Assembly: GCF_003369915.1 (NCBI RefSeq)
Contig: NW_022881614.1
Span: 4,175,001-4,239,000 of the forward strand
DNA length: 64,000 bases
Origin: Drosophila miranda
Lineage: Eukaryota; Arthropoda; Insecta; Diptera; Drosophilidae
Reading direction: 5' to 3'
Part shown: positions 24,501-34,388 of the stretch, piece after piece
Numbering within the stretch: the stretch's first letter is position 1
How the letters are laid out: each line of letters starts with the position of its first letter
Notes under the pieces: model-generated
The model's database searches: none
What the model was told of the DNA's origin: nothing
What the model saw: only the letters and a program-made list of their open reading frames with translations
Made by a program: the position numbers and the translations under genes

Positions 24501-26958
24501 ATCGGCGGCTTGGTGGCCATGGATGAGTTCGAGATGGTCACCAGAGGCGGGGGCTGGCTGGAGCTGAGCCTCGGAGGCTTCACAATCGCCCGGTGTTGGT
24601 GTTGGTGTTGCAGCTGCTGCTGGTGCAGTTGCATGGCAGTGCTGTTGATGCTACTTAGATTATTCCAGGCATTATGGTTGTTGCTGGCAGTGATCAGTTG
24701 TTGCATCTGCAGCTGTTGCTGTTGCTGCTGCTGCTGCTGCTGCTCCGTCGAAGGCTCGAAGATTGAGCTCAGGGCGGGCATGGGCTGCAGGGCGGGCAGG
24801 CTCTGGTGTTGTTGTTGCTGATGATGTTGATGATGCTGTAGGGCCAGGGTGGCGGCCAATTTCTGCTGCTGCTGTTGTTGTTGCTGTTGCTGCTGCTGCT
24901 GATTGTTGGCCGCAATGGCTGCCGCCGCCTGGGCCAGCATGGCAGGCAGCGTGGCAGCGTTGAGCAGGAGACCCGCCGGCGTGGCCATGAACCCTGGCTG
25001 GGCCGCAGCGGCGGCGGCTCCTCCCTGCACCAGTCGCTGCAGCTGCTGCTGCTGGATGGCGGCAGCAATCTGCTGCTGGAACAGCTCCTGGAAGTTGGGC
25101 GCACTGTTGGGCGAGGGCGTGGTCGCCGCTGCCTTGGCCGCCGCCGCCTGCTGCAGTTGCAGCTGCTGCTGCTGGAGCTGTTGCTGCTTCATCAGCAGGT
25201 CCTGCAGCTCGTTGGCGCTGAGCAGACCGAAGGGATTGCCCGTGGAGGCCGCTGCCGTGGCCGTGGTGGCCGTCGTAGTCGTGGCCGTTGTCACCTGTAG
25301 CGGGAGCACACATTAGTCGCAACGCAAGGGCAAAGAAAAGTAATCAAATAAACTCGGTAAATTCAATATAATATTCGTGACGGACTTTGGGGGAATGGAA
25401 AATGCTACACACCTGCTGCAGCTTGAACACCGATCCGTTGAGGAAGTACTGGGCGGCGGCTGCCTGGGCCGCCTGTGCGGCGGCCGCATTGTTGTTCGCT
25501 GCCGTGGCCATCGCCGCCTTGGCCACGTTGTTCAGCTGCATGATGTTGGCGGCGGCCGCCAGTTGGGGCGGCAGTTGGACTAGATTCGGCAGCTGCACGG
25601 GCAGCTGGTAGAGCGTTACATTGGGGTTGGGATTGGCGTTGGGGCTCGGGGCGGCCGGCGTCGTCGGATGCGTGATGGCGGTGCATGCGGCAGTGTTGGT
25701 GGCTGGCCCTGGGGCCGGGGAGATCTTCTGCTTCAGCGCCGGACTCGTGCCCGGCGGACGGTAGGACATGGCCGCCTTTCCGGCCTGCGCCTGCAGCTGG
25801 AGCTGCTGCTGCTGCTTCATCTCGGGCGTTCGCGGTGCGATGGCCACGTGCTTCTTGGCCGGCGACTTGCCCACCCCCGTGTGGAAGCTGTTGGAGCCGT
25901 TCGAGGAGGTAGAGGACGAGGAGCTGGAGGAGGAGTTGCTGTGGTTGCTGCCGTTGCTGGGCGTCTTGCGCAGATTCGGCGCCACCTGGGCGATCTTCGC
26001 CGGCTGCTTGGTGCTCCGCTCGATCTTCTTGAGAGCCGGAACGGGCAGACTCGTCGTCTGGCTGGCTGGCAGTGGCGGTGGCGCCTGTGTCGTTGCACTC
26101 ACATTCGGCTGTGGCGGCGCCAGGACAGCGGGGCTGGGCGTGGCCTGTTTTGTCGCCTGCTGTTGCATCTGCAGCTGCTGCTGTTTCTGCTCCTTGAGCT
26201 GCGACAAAATGTTAAAGTACTTGTTCAAGGAGGCGGTCGTGGCGGGCGTGCTCATGGTCAGCGTGTTGGCCGGGTGCAGGGCAGGGGCTGTGCTGGCGAT
26301 GGCGTTGGCATTGGGTGGCGGCGACAGTTTGACCCCCGGCGAGGGCTTCATCTGGGACTTGAAGAAGCCGGTGATCTTCGTCTGCGACTCCTCGAGGGCC
26401 GCCGCCTTCAGTCTTTTGCTCGCGTCGCTGCCTGCCTGGGGCTCGCAGCGACTTTTCTTGGCCGCCGCCGAGGCCGGACTGCTCCCCTCTGCGCCGCCGG
26501 CGCCCGGTCCCGATCCTCCAGCTGGACGCTTCTTGTTGGCCGCTACGGCGGGCACGGCGGTGGAGGTGCTGCCCAGATTCGTGTTCCACGGCCACTGGAG
26601 GGTGGGCAGCAGGCTGGGCTGTCGCCCCTGGGAGTAGGCCATGGCCATCGGCGTCGTTGTGGGTTTGGCAGTGCTGAGGCTGTGGATGTGGGCGTGGCCG
26701 TGGGTGGGAATGGCCGAAGCTGGAGCCGTCGCCGCCGCTGCTGTCGGCCTGCTGTGGGATGTGGAGGTGGAGGACGCTGTGGAGGAGCTGTTCGGGCCGC
26801 TGGGAGTGCTACTGCTCCCGCTGAGTATCTGGGGCGGCATCTTGGTCAGCTGTTCGTCGCTCAGTTGCGAGTGCGCACTGTACGGGGAGCCGGGCTCGGA
26901 CGCATCCTCACTGGAGCCCGTGCTGGAGTCCGCGCAGCTCAGCGAAGTGGCCACGCCG
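21582..26958 (-). CDS. jing: Jing, AEBP2-type C2H2 zinc-finger regulator (seven coding exons, 5' end not in view)
   Basis: Exons in transcript order are 26958-25413, 25294-24427, 24287-23135, 23080-22534, 22462-22315, 22245-22068 and 22005-21582. All junctions are AG/GT and in phase, giving 1620 codons plus stop. The first ~1200 residues are low complexity, rich in Ser, Ala, Pro and Gln, with poly-Q near the second exon. Three Gli/AEBP2-type fingers follow: [11 protein letters not shown]...[16 protein letters not shown]...RHVLSH and [10 protein letters not shown]...HVNNHF; the third is split by an intron. The conserved AEBP2 C-terminal block ([33 protein letters not shown]) and an Asp/Glu run come next. 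Jing acts in border-cell, CNS midline and tracheal development, and the family is a PRC2 accessory subunit. The exon at 26958 begins with the last base of a codon, so an upstream coding exon probably exists. No break is seen. Confidence 0.94.
22315..23080 (-). other. jing: jing zinc-finger region (two exons)
   Basis: Exon 23080-22534 carries fingers 1 and 2 and the Cys pair of finger 3. Exon 22462-22315 supplies the His pair (HVNNH) and then a basic [14 protein letters not shown] segment. This arrangement and the spacing match the AEBP2/Jing finger cluster rather than ordinary tandem C2H2 arrays. Confidence 0.9.
24705..24902 (-). repeat. CAG/CAA repeats encoding poly-glutamine in jing
   Basis: Two Gln runs (near 24708-24750 and 24863-24902) are encoded by mixed CAG and CAA codons on the minus strand, inside the second listed jing exon. 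Mixed codons argue for selection on the protein rather than recent repeat expansion. Confidence 0.85.
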
Positions 26959-27618
26959 CTGGAAAAGAACGCAAAGAGAGACCACACGATAAGTAAGGCG
27001 TTATCACGCGGGTAGCGAATGGAATGGCTTAAACTATGTGCATATGTGGTAATCATTATATGTGGCTGAGATGTCTGGGATGCAATGCCTCCACTGGCCG
27101 CAGCCACATCTTCTTTCCAGACACGGGCAGCCCCTGGAGGAGGACACTGGCACACTCGCACACTCGAACACCCGCGTCTAGCGCTCCATCGATTTCCCAT
27201 GGAAATTTCGAGCGCTTGTTTTAATTCATCAATTCTGCAATTACATTGCGCCTTGAATTCGTGTTTGTGTGTTTGTTTTCTTTTTTTTTACACGCTTTGC
27301 TGTTGTTTTTTTGCCCCTCTTTATTCCACGGTTGTTTATTTGCCCGCCAGTGCTGGGCAGGGGAAGAATATCGATATATATCGATAGTGACTGTTGTGGC
27401 GCGCATTTCTTTTTTAAATTTAATTCATTTGCCAAATGAAGAGCACTCTCCGCACCTCTCTCTGGCCGCTAAAAGGTTAGCCTGCCACCAGAGGAAAGGA
27501 ATGTGTCCTTTTGGCGCAACGAAAAAAAACAACAAGAATTATGCTGCGAGAGAACTAACCACAAAGAAAAAGAGAGTCGCAGAGAGCGGAGCGACCAACA
27601 CTCGCATACATATGTAGC
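26959..27618 (-). other. jing: jing intron upstream of the first visible coding exon
   Basis: The acceptor TTCTTTTCCAG precedes 26958. Beyond it I see no coding exon with support, and the ORFs here lack a donor-compatible context. An upstream exon ending with two bases of a codon is required if translation starts farther upstream. Confidence 0.5.
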
Positions 27619-28347
27619 ACCAAAGACTATACAATACCAAGATGTTGCATGAGGAACAAATGCTTTTTCAATTTTCGTTTGACGCTTCATGGTACGTACT
27701 AGTACTTCAATTCTCTTTTACACTACCTTCGCCTCCGAAATGCTACTCGGGTACTACTTGGTCAGCGTCGAGTCGGTGTGAAACCGTCGTGCCGAAACCG
27801 TAGGGCAGCGGTCTTTGGTCTTTGATGTCTTTGGCGCGGCACAGTGGGGACTCAGCCGAAATAGTCAAAAAATTGTATGAGTGCTTTAGATAGATAGATG
27901 TACGCTAGATAGAATATAATAGAATAGATAGAATGTAATGTACGCATCTAATAGAGAATTTTCCAATCGAATTTTCAAGATAGTTTTAGTTTAACATTTT
28001 TTCAGTGTGCAAATATTTATTGAACTCATATTCACTAACTAATTTAGCAAGCTGAGACGGTCAAAGGTCCCACTGTGCCGCTCCAAAGACATCGGCGATC
28101 CGCGACCACCGCTTCGACGGTGCTGAGGCTCGAGAGTGCAGAATTATTTCGTTGCTGGTGAAGGCATTGTCGAACAGACAAAACCGATGGGCAGCGGGGT
28201 CGCGGTAGAGACGAAGTACAGGCGAAAAGGGAATTGAAACCCCGCGCGCTCCCTCGTGCCTTTTGGGTCTCCTAATGTTAGGACCCGCCATAGAACAGCT
28301 TTTTGGTCGCTCATGCAACATCTTGGTATTGTATAGTCTTTGGTAGC
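27616..28347. mobile_element. Non-coding long-inverted-repeat element (MITE/foldback type)
   Basis: The 726-bp element (27619-28344) starts ACCAAAGACTATACAATACC and ends with the reverse complement of this. The first ~34 bp of the two ends pair (ACCAAAGACTATACAATACC AAGATGTTGCATGA, shown in two parts). Inside, a second inverted pair GCGGCACAGTGGG lies near 27836 and 28068, flanking an AT-rich core with GATA-type microsatellite. The trinucleotide AGC adjoins both ends (27616-27618 and 28345-28347), a possible 3-bp target duplication. There is no ORF. A related fragment lies at 11388-12412. It sits in the presumed jing 5' intron; the superfamily is uncertain. Confidence 0.75.
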
Positions 28348-30168
28348 ACACAAAACGGGTCGATAAATAAACGAAAGCATATAGTAAACAAACAAACAAA
28401 AGAGGGAAGAGCGAAGAGAGAAGAGAAGAAACACGCAACGAACACAGCAAGAAAAAACGCACGAGAGAAGCAGCCAAAAAGGAAGAAATAAAAGTTAGCT
28501 CTCTCTCGTCTCGTCTCCTCTCTCTCTCTATGTCTCTGCCTTTCGTTATCTTTCTTTCTTTCTGATTGTCTGTTTGTCCGCGTGCAACATACTAACAGCC
28601 GCAGCATAGGAACCGACGGGGGCAAGAGACTAGAAATCTAATGCAGGTAGCAGCAGCAGCAGCGGTCTCACGCGAGTTAGGCATGGGATGGATGGATGCG
28701 GCGTGTAGAGCGTGGAGTGTGGTGTGTGGAAGGGGCCTGGGCGGGCCACACGTATGCCATTCTCTCGTCTCGTTTGAGCGGACAAAGGGAAGGAAGGGCA
28801 TACCTCGTCGGTTCGAGCATAAACTGAAAGGATTCTCCTGCACATTTACTCTTTAATGAAATTAACAGAACGAACGAGCGAACGAACGAACGAACGCGTT
28901 GTTCTTTTTTCACACATTCATTCCTACTCTACTCCTATTTCTCTCCCTTCTCCCTTCTCCGTTCATTTTCGCTGGGCATTCTTTCGTTTTGATTTGCTTT
29001 AATATTCGCTTTGTATGCATGTGCTTTCTGTTGCATCGCCCGTCATGTGGTAGCCAACACTGGTTCTGGGGCTTCGCTTCGTTATGATTTCCAGGAATTT
29101 GCATTATATTTTATTAGCTTTTCATATCATCATACCATATCATCCCGGGGGTGCGGTGGCAGGGGCACATTTTACATTCCACCTGCCCCATCTTGTTGGT
29201 CGCATCGTTAAACGCGGAGATTATGCTTAAGCTTTGTGGAGTTTGGTTCGGGATTTGGGTTCTTTTGGGTTTTTCGTTGGGTCGAGGGTTACACATCGGA
29301 CCAGTGCTGAATTTTATGTTTCTTTCTGGTTTGTCGCCCTAACAGGGGACCCATTCGGAGACGGAGACGGCTGCGGCTACGACTACCTACGGGAATTAGA
29401 GATCTACACAAACGGAAACACTTTGTGAGTTTTATGTTTGTCTACCCCCAAAAAGATCTCTCAGATTACGAGCTGGTCGTCGTTCCTGTTTTTGTTGTTT
29501 TTCATGCGATGATAAAGCTGATTAGAGAGATTGATGTTGTCCAAGGGTTTTCCCTCTTTCCTGATGAACTCGGGCGATGAATTAAATTCCCAGGTTTATT
29601 CATTTCCCTTAAATCTTTTTATTAACAATAATAATTATTATTAGGCAATTAATGTCAACTTCATTTAGTTTTTAAACAACTGAGAATATAAGAGGGTTTC
29701 TTTTAAGCATTTCTGATAGTTTAACAAGTTGTAAAAATCCGTTCAGAACCCGTTAGAAAAAGTTCCTATATCTTTCTTTACTTTAAAATAGTAAAATATT
29801 CGACTTGAATGCGGTTTTAATTTGACGACGGCACATTGTATATCACATAACCATGTCCCAAAAGATAGCCTTTCAATGAATTTGAAATGGAATTTGGTAC
29901 GCTGGGATATTTGTCCATTTATAGAAGGTTCGTTTTTAAAGTTTCTCATTGGTGCCCGGCAATGCGCTCGATGAGGTACTTCTTTTACAGTTCCTTAGTT
30001 TGAAAGGTATTTTCGGAATGCTCGTTCATTTACAGATGATTCTTTTCAATTTGCAGCATTTCAACATATTATGCATTCAGCGGCAGAGTTTACTCTTGAA
30101 TTATGCACTCTAGTTAATTTTCCAGCCATAAGCAAGGCAAGGAAGGGGAAAGGCAAGCTACTTCCACC
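28348..30168. other. No gene recognised (jing upstream region)
   Basis: AT-rich and simple-sequence DNA with CT tracts (28499-28530), a GAAC tetranucleotide run near 28870-28895, and only spurious ORFs. Confidence 0.7.
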
Positions 30169-31004
30169 TCCGCTTGGAGTGTTTTTTTTTTTTTTTTAAT
30201 TCCATTTAGTTGCTTGTATTTACAAGTTATTTTATACTTAAAGCAAACTATATTAGGCTATGCAAGCCCAACATGTGTGGTACGGCCGTGAACTAACTGG
30301 ACTCTTGTCTGGTGCTCAACATCGCGCAGTTCCCTCATTATGGTCGCCGCGAAGTAGCTCGTCGCCTCCCAGTTTTCCGGGGACAGGAGCATGTACGGCA
30401 CCAAGTTCTGCTTGACTACGGCTCCACCCAGCGCTTCTTCTAGCCGCTGGCGCTGCGCTGCGAACCTGCCACACGAAAATATTGCATGTTCGGCATCCTC
30501 CACCACGTAGTGCCCGCACCAAGAGCATTCTGCGGAGTCCGCATGCCCGAAGCGATGAAGGTAGCTTCGGAAGCAGCCGTGACCACTGAAGAGCTGAGTC
30601 AGGTAAAAGTTAACCTGACCGTGCTTCCTGTTTACCCACGCGTCGATGGACGGGATAAGCTGGTGGGTCCAACGCCCCTTAGTGGTCGTGTCCCAGCGCT
30701 GTTGCCACCTTCTGAGGCTCTCCTGTTTGCACGCCATGCGTACCTGCCGTTTCGCAGCCACGTCCATTCCTCTGCCATGTGTTCCCTGGTAGTAGGTGGA
30801 CCGTTCCTCCGCCAGGAATTCCAGGGGTGCTATGCCTCTTCCGAATCGAAGAGAGGCGGTGCGTGGCTGCCAGACCCCGTGTGTAGCTCGATGTTTGAAG
30901 GGCCTTTGCCCAGATTGGCGCCGCATACAGCATCACCGATCTCGTGACACTTGTTATCAGTTGTCGCCGCCATTGCTTTGGTCCTCGGGTGTCCGCTTGG
31001 AGTG
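30169..31004 (-). mobile_element. 5'-truncated R1-like non-LTR retrotransposon, minus strand
   Basis: The 810-bp insert (30182-30991) lies between perfect 13-bp repeats TCCGCTTGGAGTG (30169-30181 and 30992-31004). It begins on the plus strand with a T run, i.e. the poly-A tail of a minus-strand element. It encodes the last part of ORF2 (VMLYAAPIWAKALQ, GRWTHQLIPSIDAW, SGHGCFRSYLHRFGH, CSWCGHYVVEDAEHAIFSC), with a frameshift near 30860. It is related to, but clearly distinct from, the copies at 2999 and 49893. Confidence 0.88.
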
Positions 31005-33890
31005 TGCTTTTGTGTGTGTGTGTATCCAACACTCCCACTCCCACCACCCAACCGAACACCCTTCGCGCTCTGCACTTTTTCCCCTTAGATTTTTCCCTCT
31101 CCTCCCCCCCGCTTCATTTGCAAGGCATGAATGAAAGCAGCGCCCAACGAGAAGGGCAGAGAGAGAGAGAGTGGGTGCGGGTGGGGGAGTGGGTGGTATA
31201 ACAATAGCTCAAGAGAGAGAGTGAGAGAGAGAGGGGGTACAAAAAATCATTGCATATTTGCTTGGGCAAACACAGCAAGAGAGGACTGAGAGAGAGGAGA
31301 GAGAGAGAGAAAAATAAAGAGTGACAGCAGAATAGCAGCGACAGCTAACAGTTATTTAACACATGATGTAAACGCGAATGTAAACTATGCTGTAATATGC
31401 AGAGCGGCGGGGGAGTGCAGCAGGGAACAAAAGCAGAGGCAAAGACAGAGAAACATGCGCAGCAGCTGAGTGGAATGGGATGGGATGGTGTGGAATGGTG
31501 TGGGAAGAGGGAGCAAGAGCAATGCACGCGACGTAATCGCCTGACGCTGCTTGATGTCTCTTGATGACTTTTACTTAGAGCACAGAGCAGAACACTACAC
31601 CACACTACACTACACTACACTGCACGAGATGGTTGTTGCCACTACACTGCACAGTGTTTGTCTTTGCCCCACAATTCCCGAGTGCTGTTTAAGGCCTTTG
31701 CTTCTGGTATACTAACTTTTAACGTTATCCAAAGTAGTTGTATCCGAAGCAGTATTCCAAGCTGTATCCAAAGGCAGCAGCTCCCGCTGGTTTCTTGTAT
31801 CCTTTGCTATTGGATTTTTCACACTGTGTCACCACATGGACCGCGGGGACCAGACCTCCGCCACTCCACACACTCACTCACTCGCTGGCGCTTCGGCTTT
31901 AAGCTTTTCTTTTTCTTTTTCCACTGTCCCCTTGGCGCATTTCGTTTGGGTTAGCTGTGTCGGAGGAGCTGCAACGTTCCCACCGTTTATGTTGCTCTTG
32001 CTGTGGCTGTTGTTGGTTTAATTATCCAAAGACACACAGTGGCACACTCCCGACAATACACACGAACACACGAGCGCGTAGCATAAATATCCATATCCAC
32101 AAAGGGCCAAAAGAGCAGAGGAAGAACCGTTCTCGTTCCCGTTCCCGTCCGTCCGTCTGTTTCGTGCGCCGCGCGTTCTATGTCCGAAAATTCTGTTGCG
32201 GCACCGCGTCGCGTCCGCTATACTGCAGGCACCGCGTCCGTCAGGGCTAAGAGAAAATGGTTGACTGAGAGAAAATGGCTGACTGAATCGACTGTATGTA
32301 CCGACTGATTTATAGAATCCAAAAACCTGGCTTCTTCTTCGAAAAGGGAAACAACGGGAAAACTGCAAAGTTTGCGCTCACTTCGAACCACTCTCTCTCT
32401 CTCTCTCTCTCTGCGGCTCTCTCAGAAATTCCCTGTATAAAAGGGCCCGAGTGGATATTCTAACGGCAACTATTGGCTGCATGCGAGATGCGAAGCGAGC
32501 CGAGGCGAGCCGAAGCTGCCACACGACCTGAAACGAACGCCACACTGCACCCACACACACACACACACGCACGCAGGCACGAGAGCATTTATGCTCTTCG
32601 AAGCAACCCTCGAAGGTATACGACTGACTCTTGGAACTCTCTCTCTCGCTCTCACTCTGTTCCCTACATTTCTGCCCATTATTATTATTTTTATTTATAT
32701 TTCACTTTTGTTGTTGGCACGTTAAATATTTCCTGTTTGTAGTCATCGTCTTTGTCGTCTCTCTCTCTTCTCTGAGCGTCCGCAAGAGAAGTATGGAAAA
32801 GGGAGAGAGTGGAGTGGAGTGAAGAGGAAGAGGTGCAGGGTGCAGGTTGCAGGAGGAGGTCGGTCGCTGGCAGCCAGCAGTTTATGTTATGGTCACGTAC
32901 TCCTGGGCAGAGCTTCCCTCGCACACTTTGCCGTTATGTGTCCGCTGTGGTCCTCTGCCTGCCTCCTCCGCTACTCCTCCTACTCCTACTCTTCCAACAG
33001 TTCCATCTTCTGTTTTGGCTTCTTGTCACTCTCCCCATTTTACTTTCTTTTCGCTTGTCCCTTTCGCCGCTTTCTTCAATGTTTATCTAATTATTTAGAC
33101 GCTATTCCATCCTACTTCCCCCCCTTCCCCCTGCACCGCCTACAGCGGGGTGGTGTCTTCTCTGGCGTGAACAAAAAGTTATTTAATTTTCAGCATAAAT
33201 CCCAGGCAAATGTCGTTTACAAATTTGTCAGGGACTCGGGGAATGACTTCTCTGCAGAGGCGGAGGTTGCATGGTTAATAGGAGGATTCTTTCTGAATCT
33301 GAAAAAACAATAATCCTCTAATTTGACAGAATGAGGGATAGGACGTGGTGGGGGGAGTTCTGAAAGGCAGGCTGTCGAATCGGCAAAACGATTCGGAAAC
33401 AGCAACGTCGGCATCCAATCCGAAGCGCTCCGGTAAATTACCACGACTTCCGGAGTGGAACGGAATCCTCAGGTCATAAATTACATACATATATGAGTGT
33501 ATAGGCCCAATCCTTGGATGGTTGATAGGCAGAAGCATCAACGGGACTCCCCCCACACACACACACCGCCCGAAGGAGTGTTTGGATAATTTCTGTGGAA
33601 TTATGCATACATTTTACACATTTTTAGTCGTCCAATCTGCAAATAATATTGGGAATAGAGAAACTTGGAATGGAACCCCCCTTACCACCACCCCCTGTAC
33701 ATATTTGCCTACCTGTCAACTCTGATTTATGTACGGCATAATTCCAGGCGTTATAAACTGTTTCTGACAGCTGAGAGAGTTTTCGGTTCGAACTTGGAAA
33801 CAAAACCCCCCGAAAGGGGTTGCACTTTGTGGCATGTGGGGCTGTCGGCGACATATATGTATGAGTTATGGATAGTACGTGGGGGTCTAT
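31005..33890. other. GA/CT-rich non-coding region upstream of jing
   Basis: No gene is recognised. Many GAGAG tracts (31156-31310) and CTCTC tracts (32392-32412, 32638-32660) occur. At 32436-32443 a TATAAAAG on the plus strand follows the CT tract, a possible promoter reading away from jing. A CACTA-type tandem repeat lies near 31594-31622. Regulatory function is only inferred. Confidence 0.45.
32392..32470 (+). promoter_or_regulatory. Possible GAGA-TATA promoter
   Basis: A CT repeat (GAGA-factor-like, 32392-32412) is followed by TATAAAAG (32436-32443). No downstream coding exon was found on this strand, so the promoter is unconfirmed. Confidence 0.25.
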
Positions 33891-33894
33891 TACT

Positions 33895-34147
33895 TATTGG
33901 CGCAAAAGGTCCACGGATGTTTCGTGCTTTTTATGATTTTACTTTTACTTAATTCTTTTCAACCTCCTCGTCTTGTCGATACCGCCAAAAGTGCTTATTG
34001 AACCCCAGCTCCGATGACTCGTTCTCTCATAGTTCTAGTTCGCAGAACTAGAACTATCGGATGATAATTCATATCGTTTCTTACGATATTTCGTACAACG
34101 TTAATAGTAAATACAATTGTAGAGTTATAATACTAAACAATCTAACA
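33895..34147 (-). repeat. 3' LTR of mdg3-like element
   Basis: The 253-bp LTR contains a perfect 13-bp inverted repeat, ATAGTTCTAGTTC and GAACTAGAACTAT, at 34029-34041 and 34045-34057. The right LTR lacks the segment that begins at this palindrome. Confidence 0.85.
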
Positions 34148-34388
34148 GCTCGGCCATCCTGACAATTAGATCGCCCTCGATCTTAAATATGTAATTAAGA
34201 GTAATTTTAATTTAATGTGTATATATATAAATTGTTAACTATTTAAGTAGGAGTCACTTTCACACTGATTACGCCAATCTGCCCATTTCCTTAATCGGCA
34301 TGCCTCTATAATGCCCTCATACGGGATTTGACTTATTTGGTAGTTTTCAATGTCATTCAACACATATCTGTCGTTCGGCAATACCTTT

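Noticed and set aside
25668..26996. 442- and 289-codon plus-strand ORFs
   Set aside because: Antisense shadows of a GC-rich, low-complexity jing exon without own splice or family evidence.
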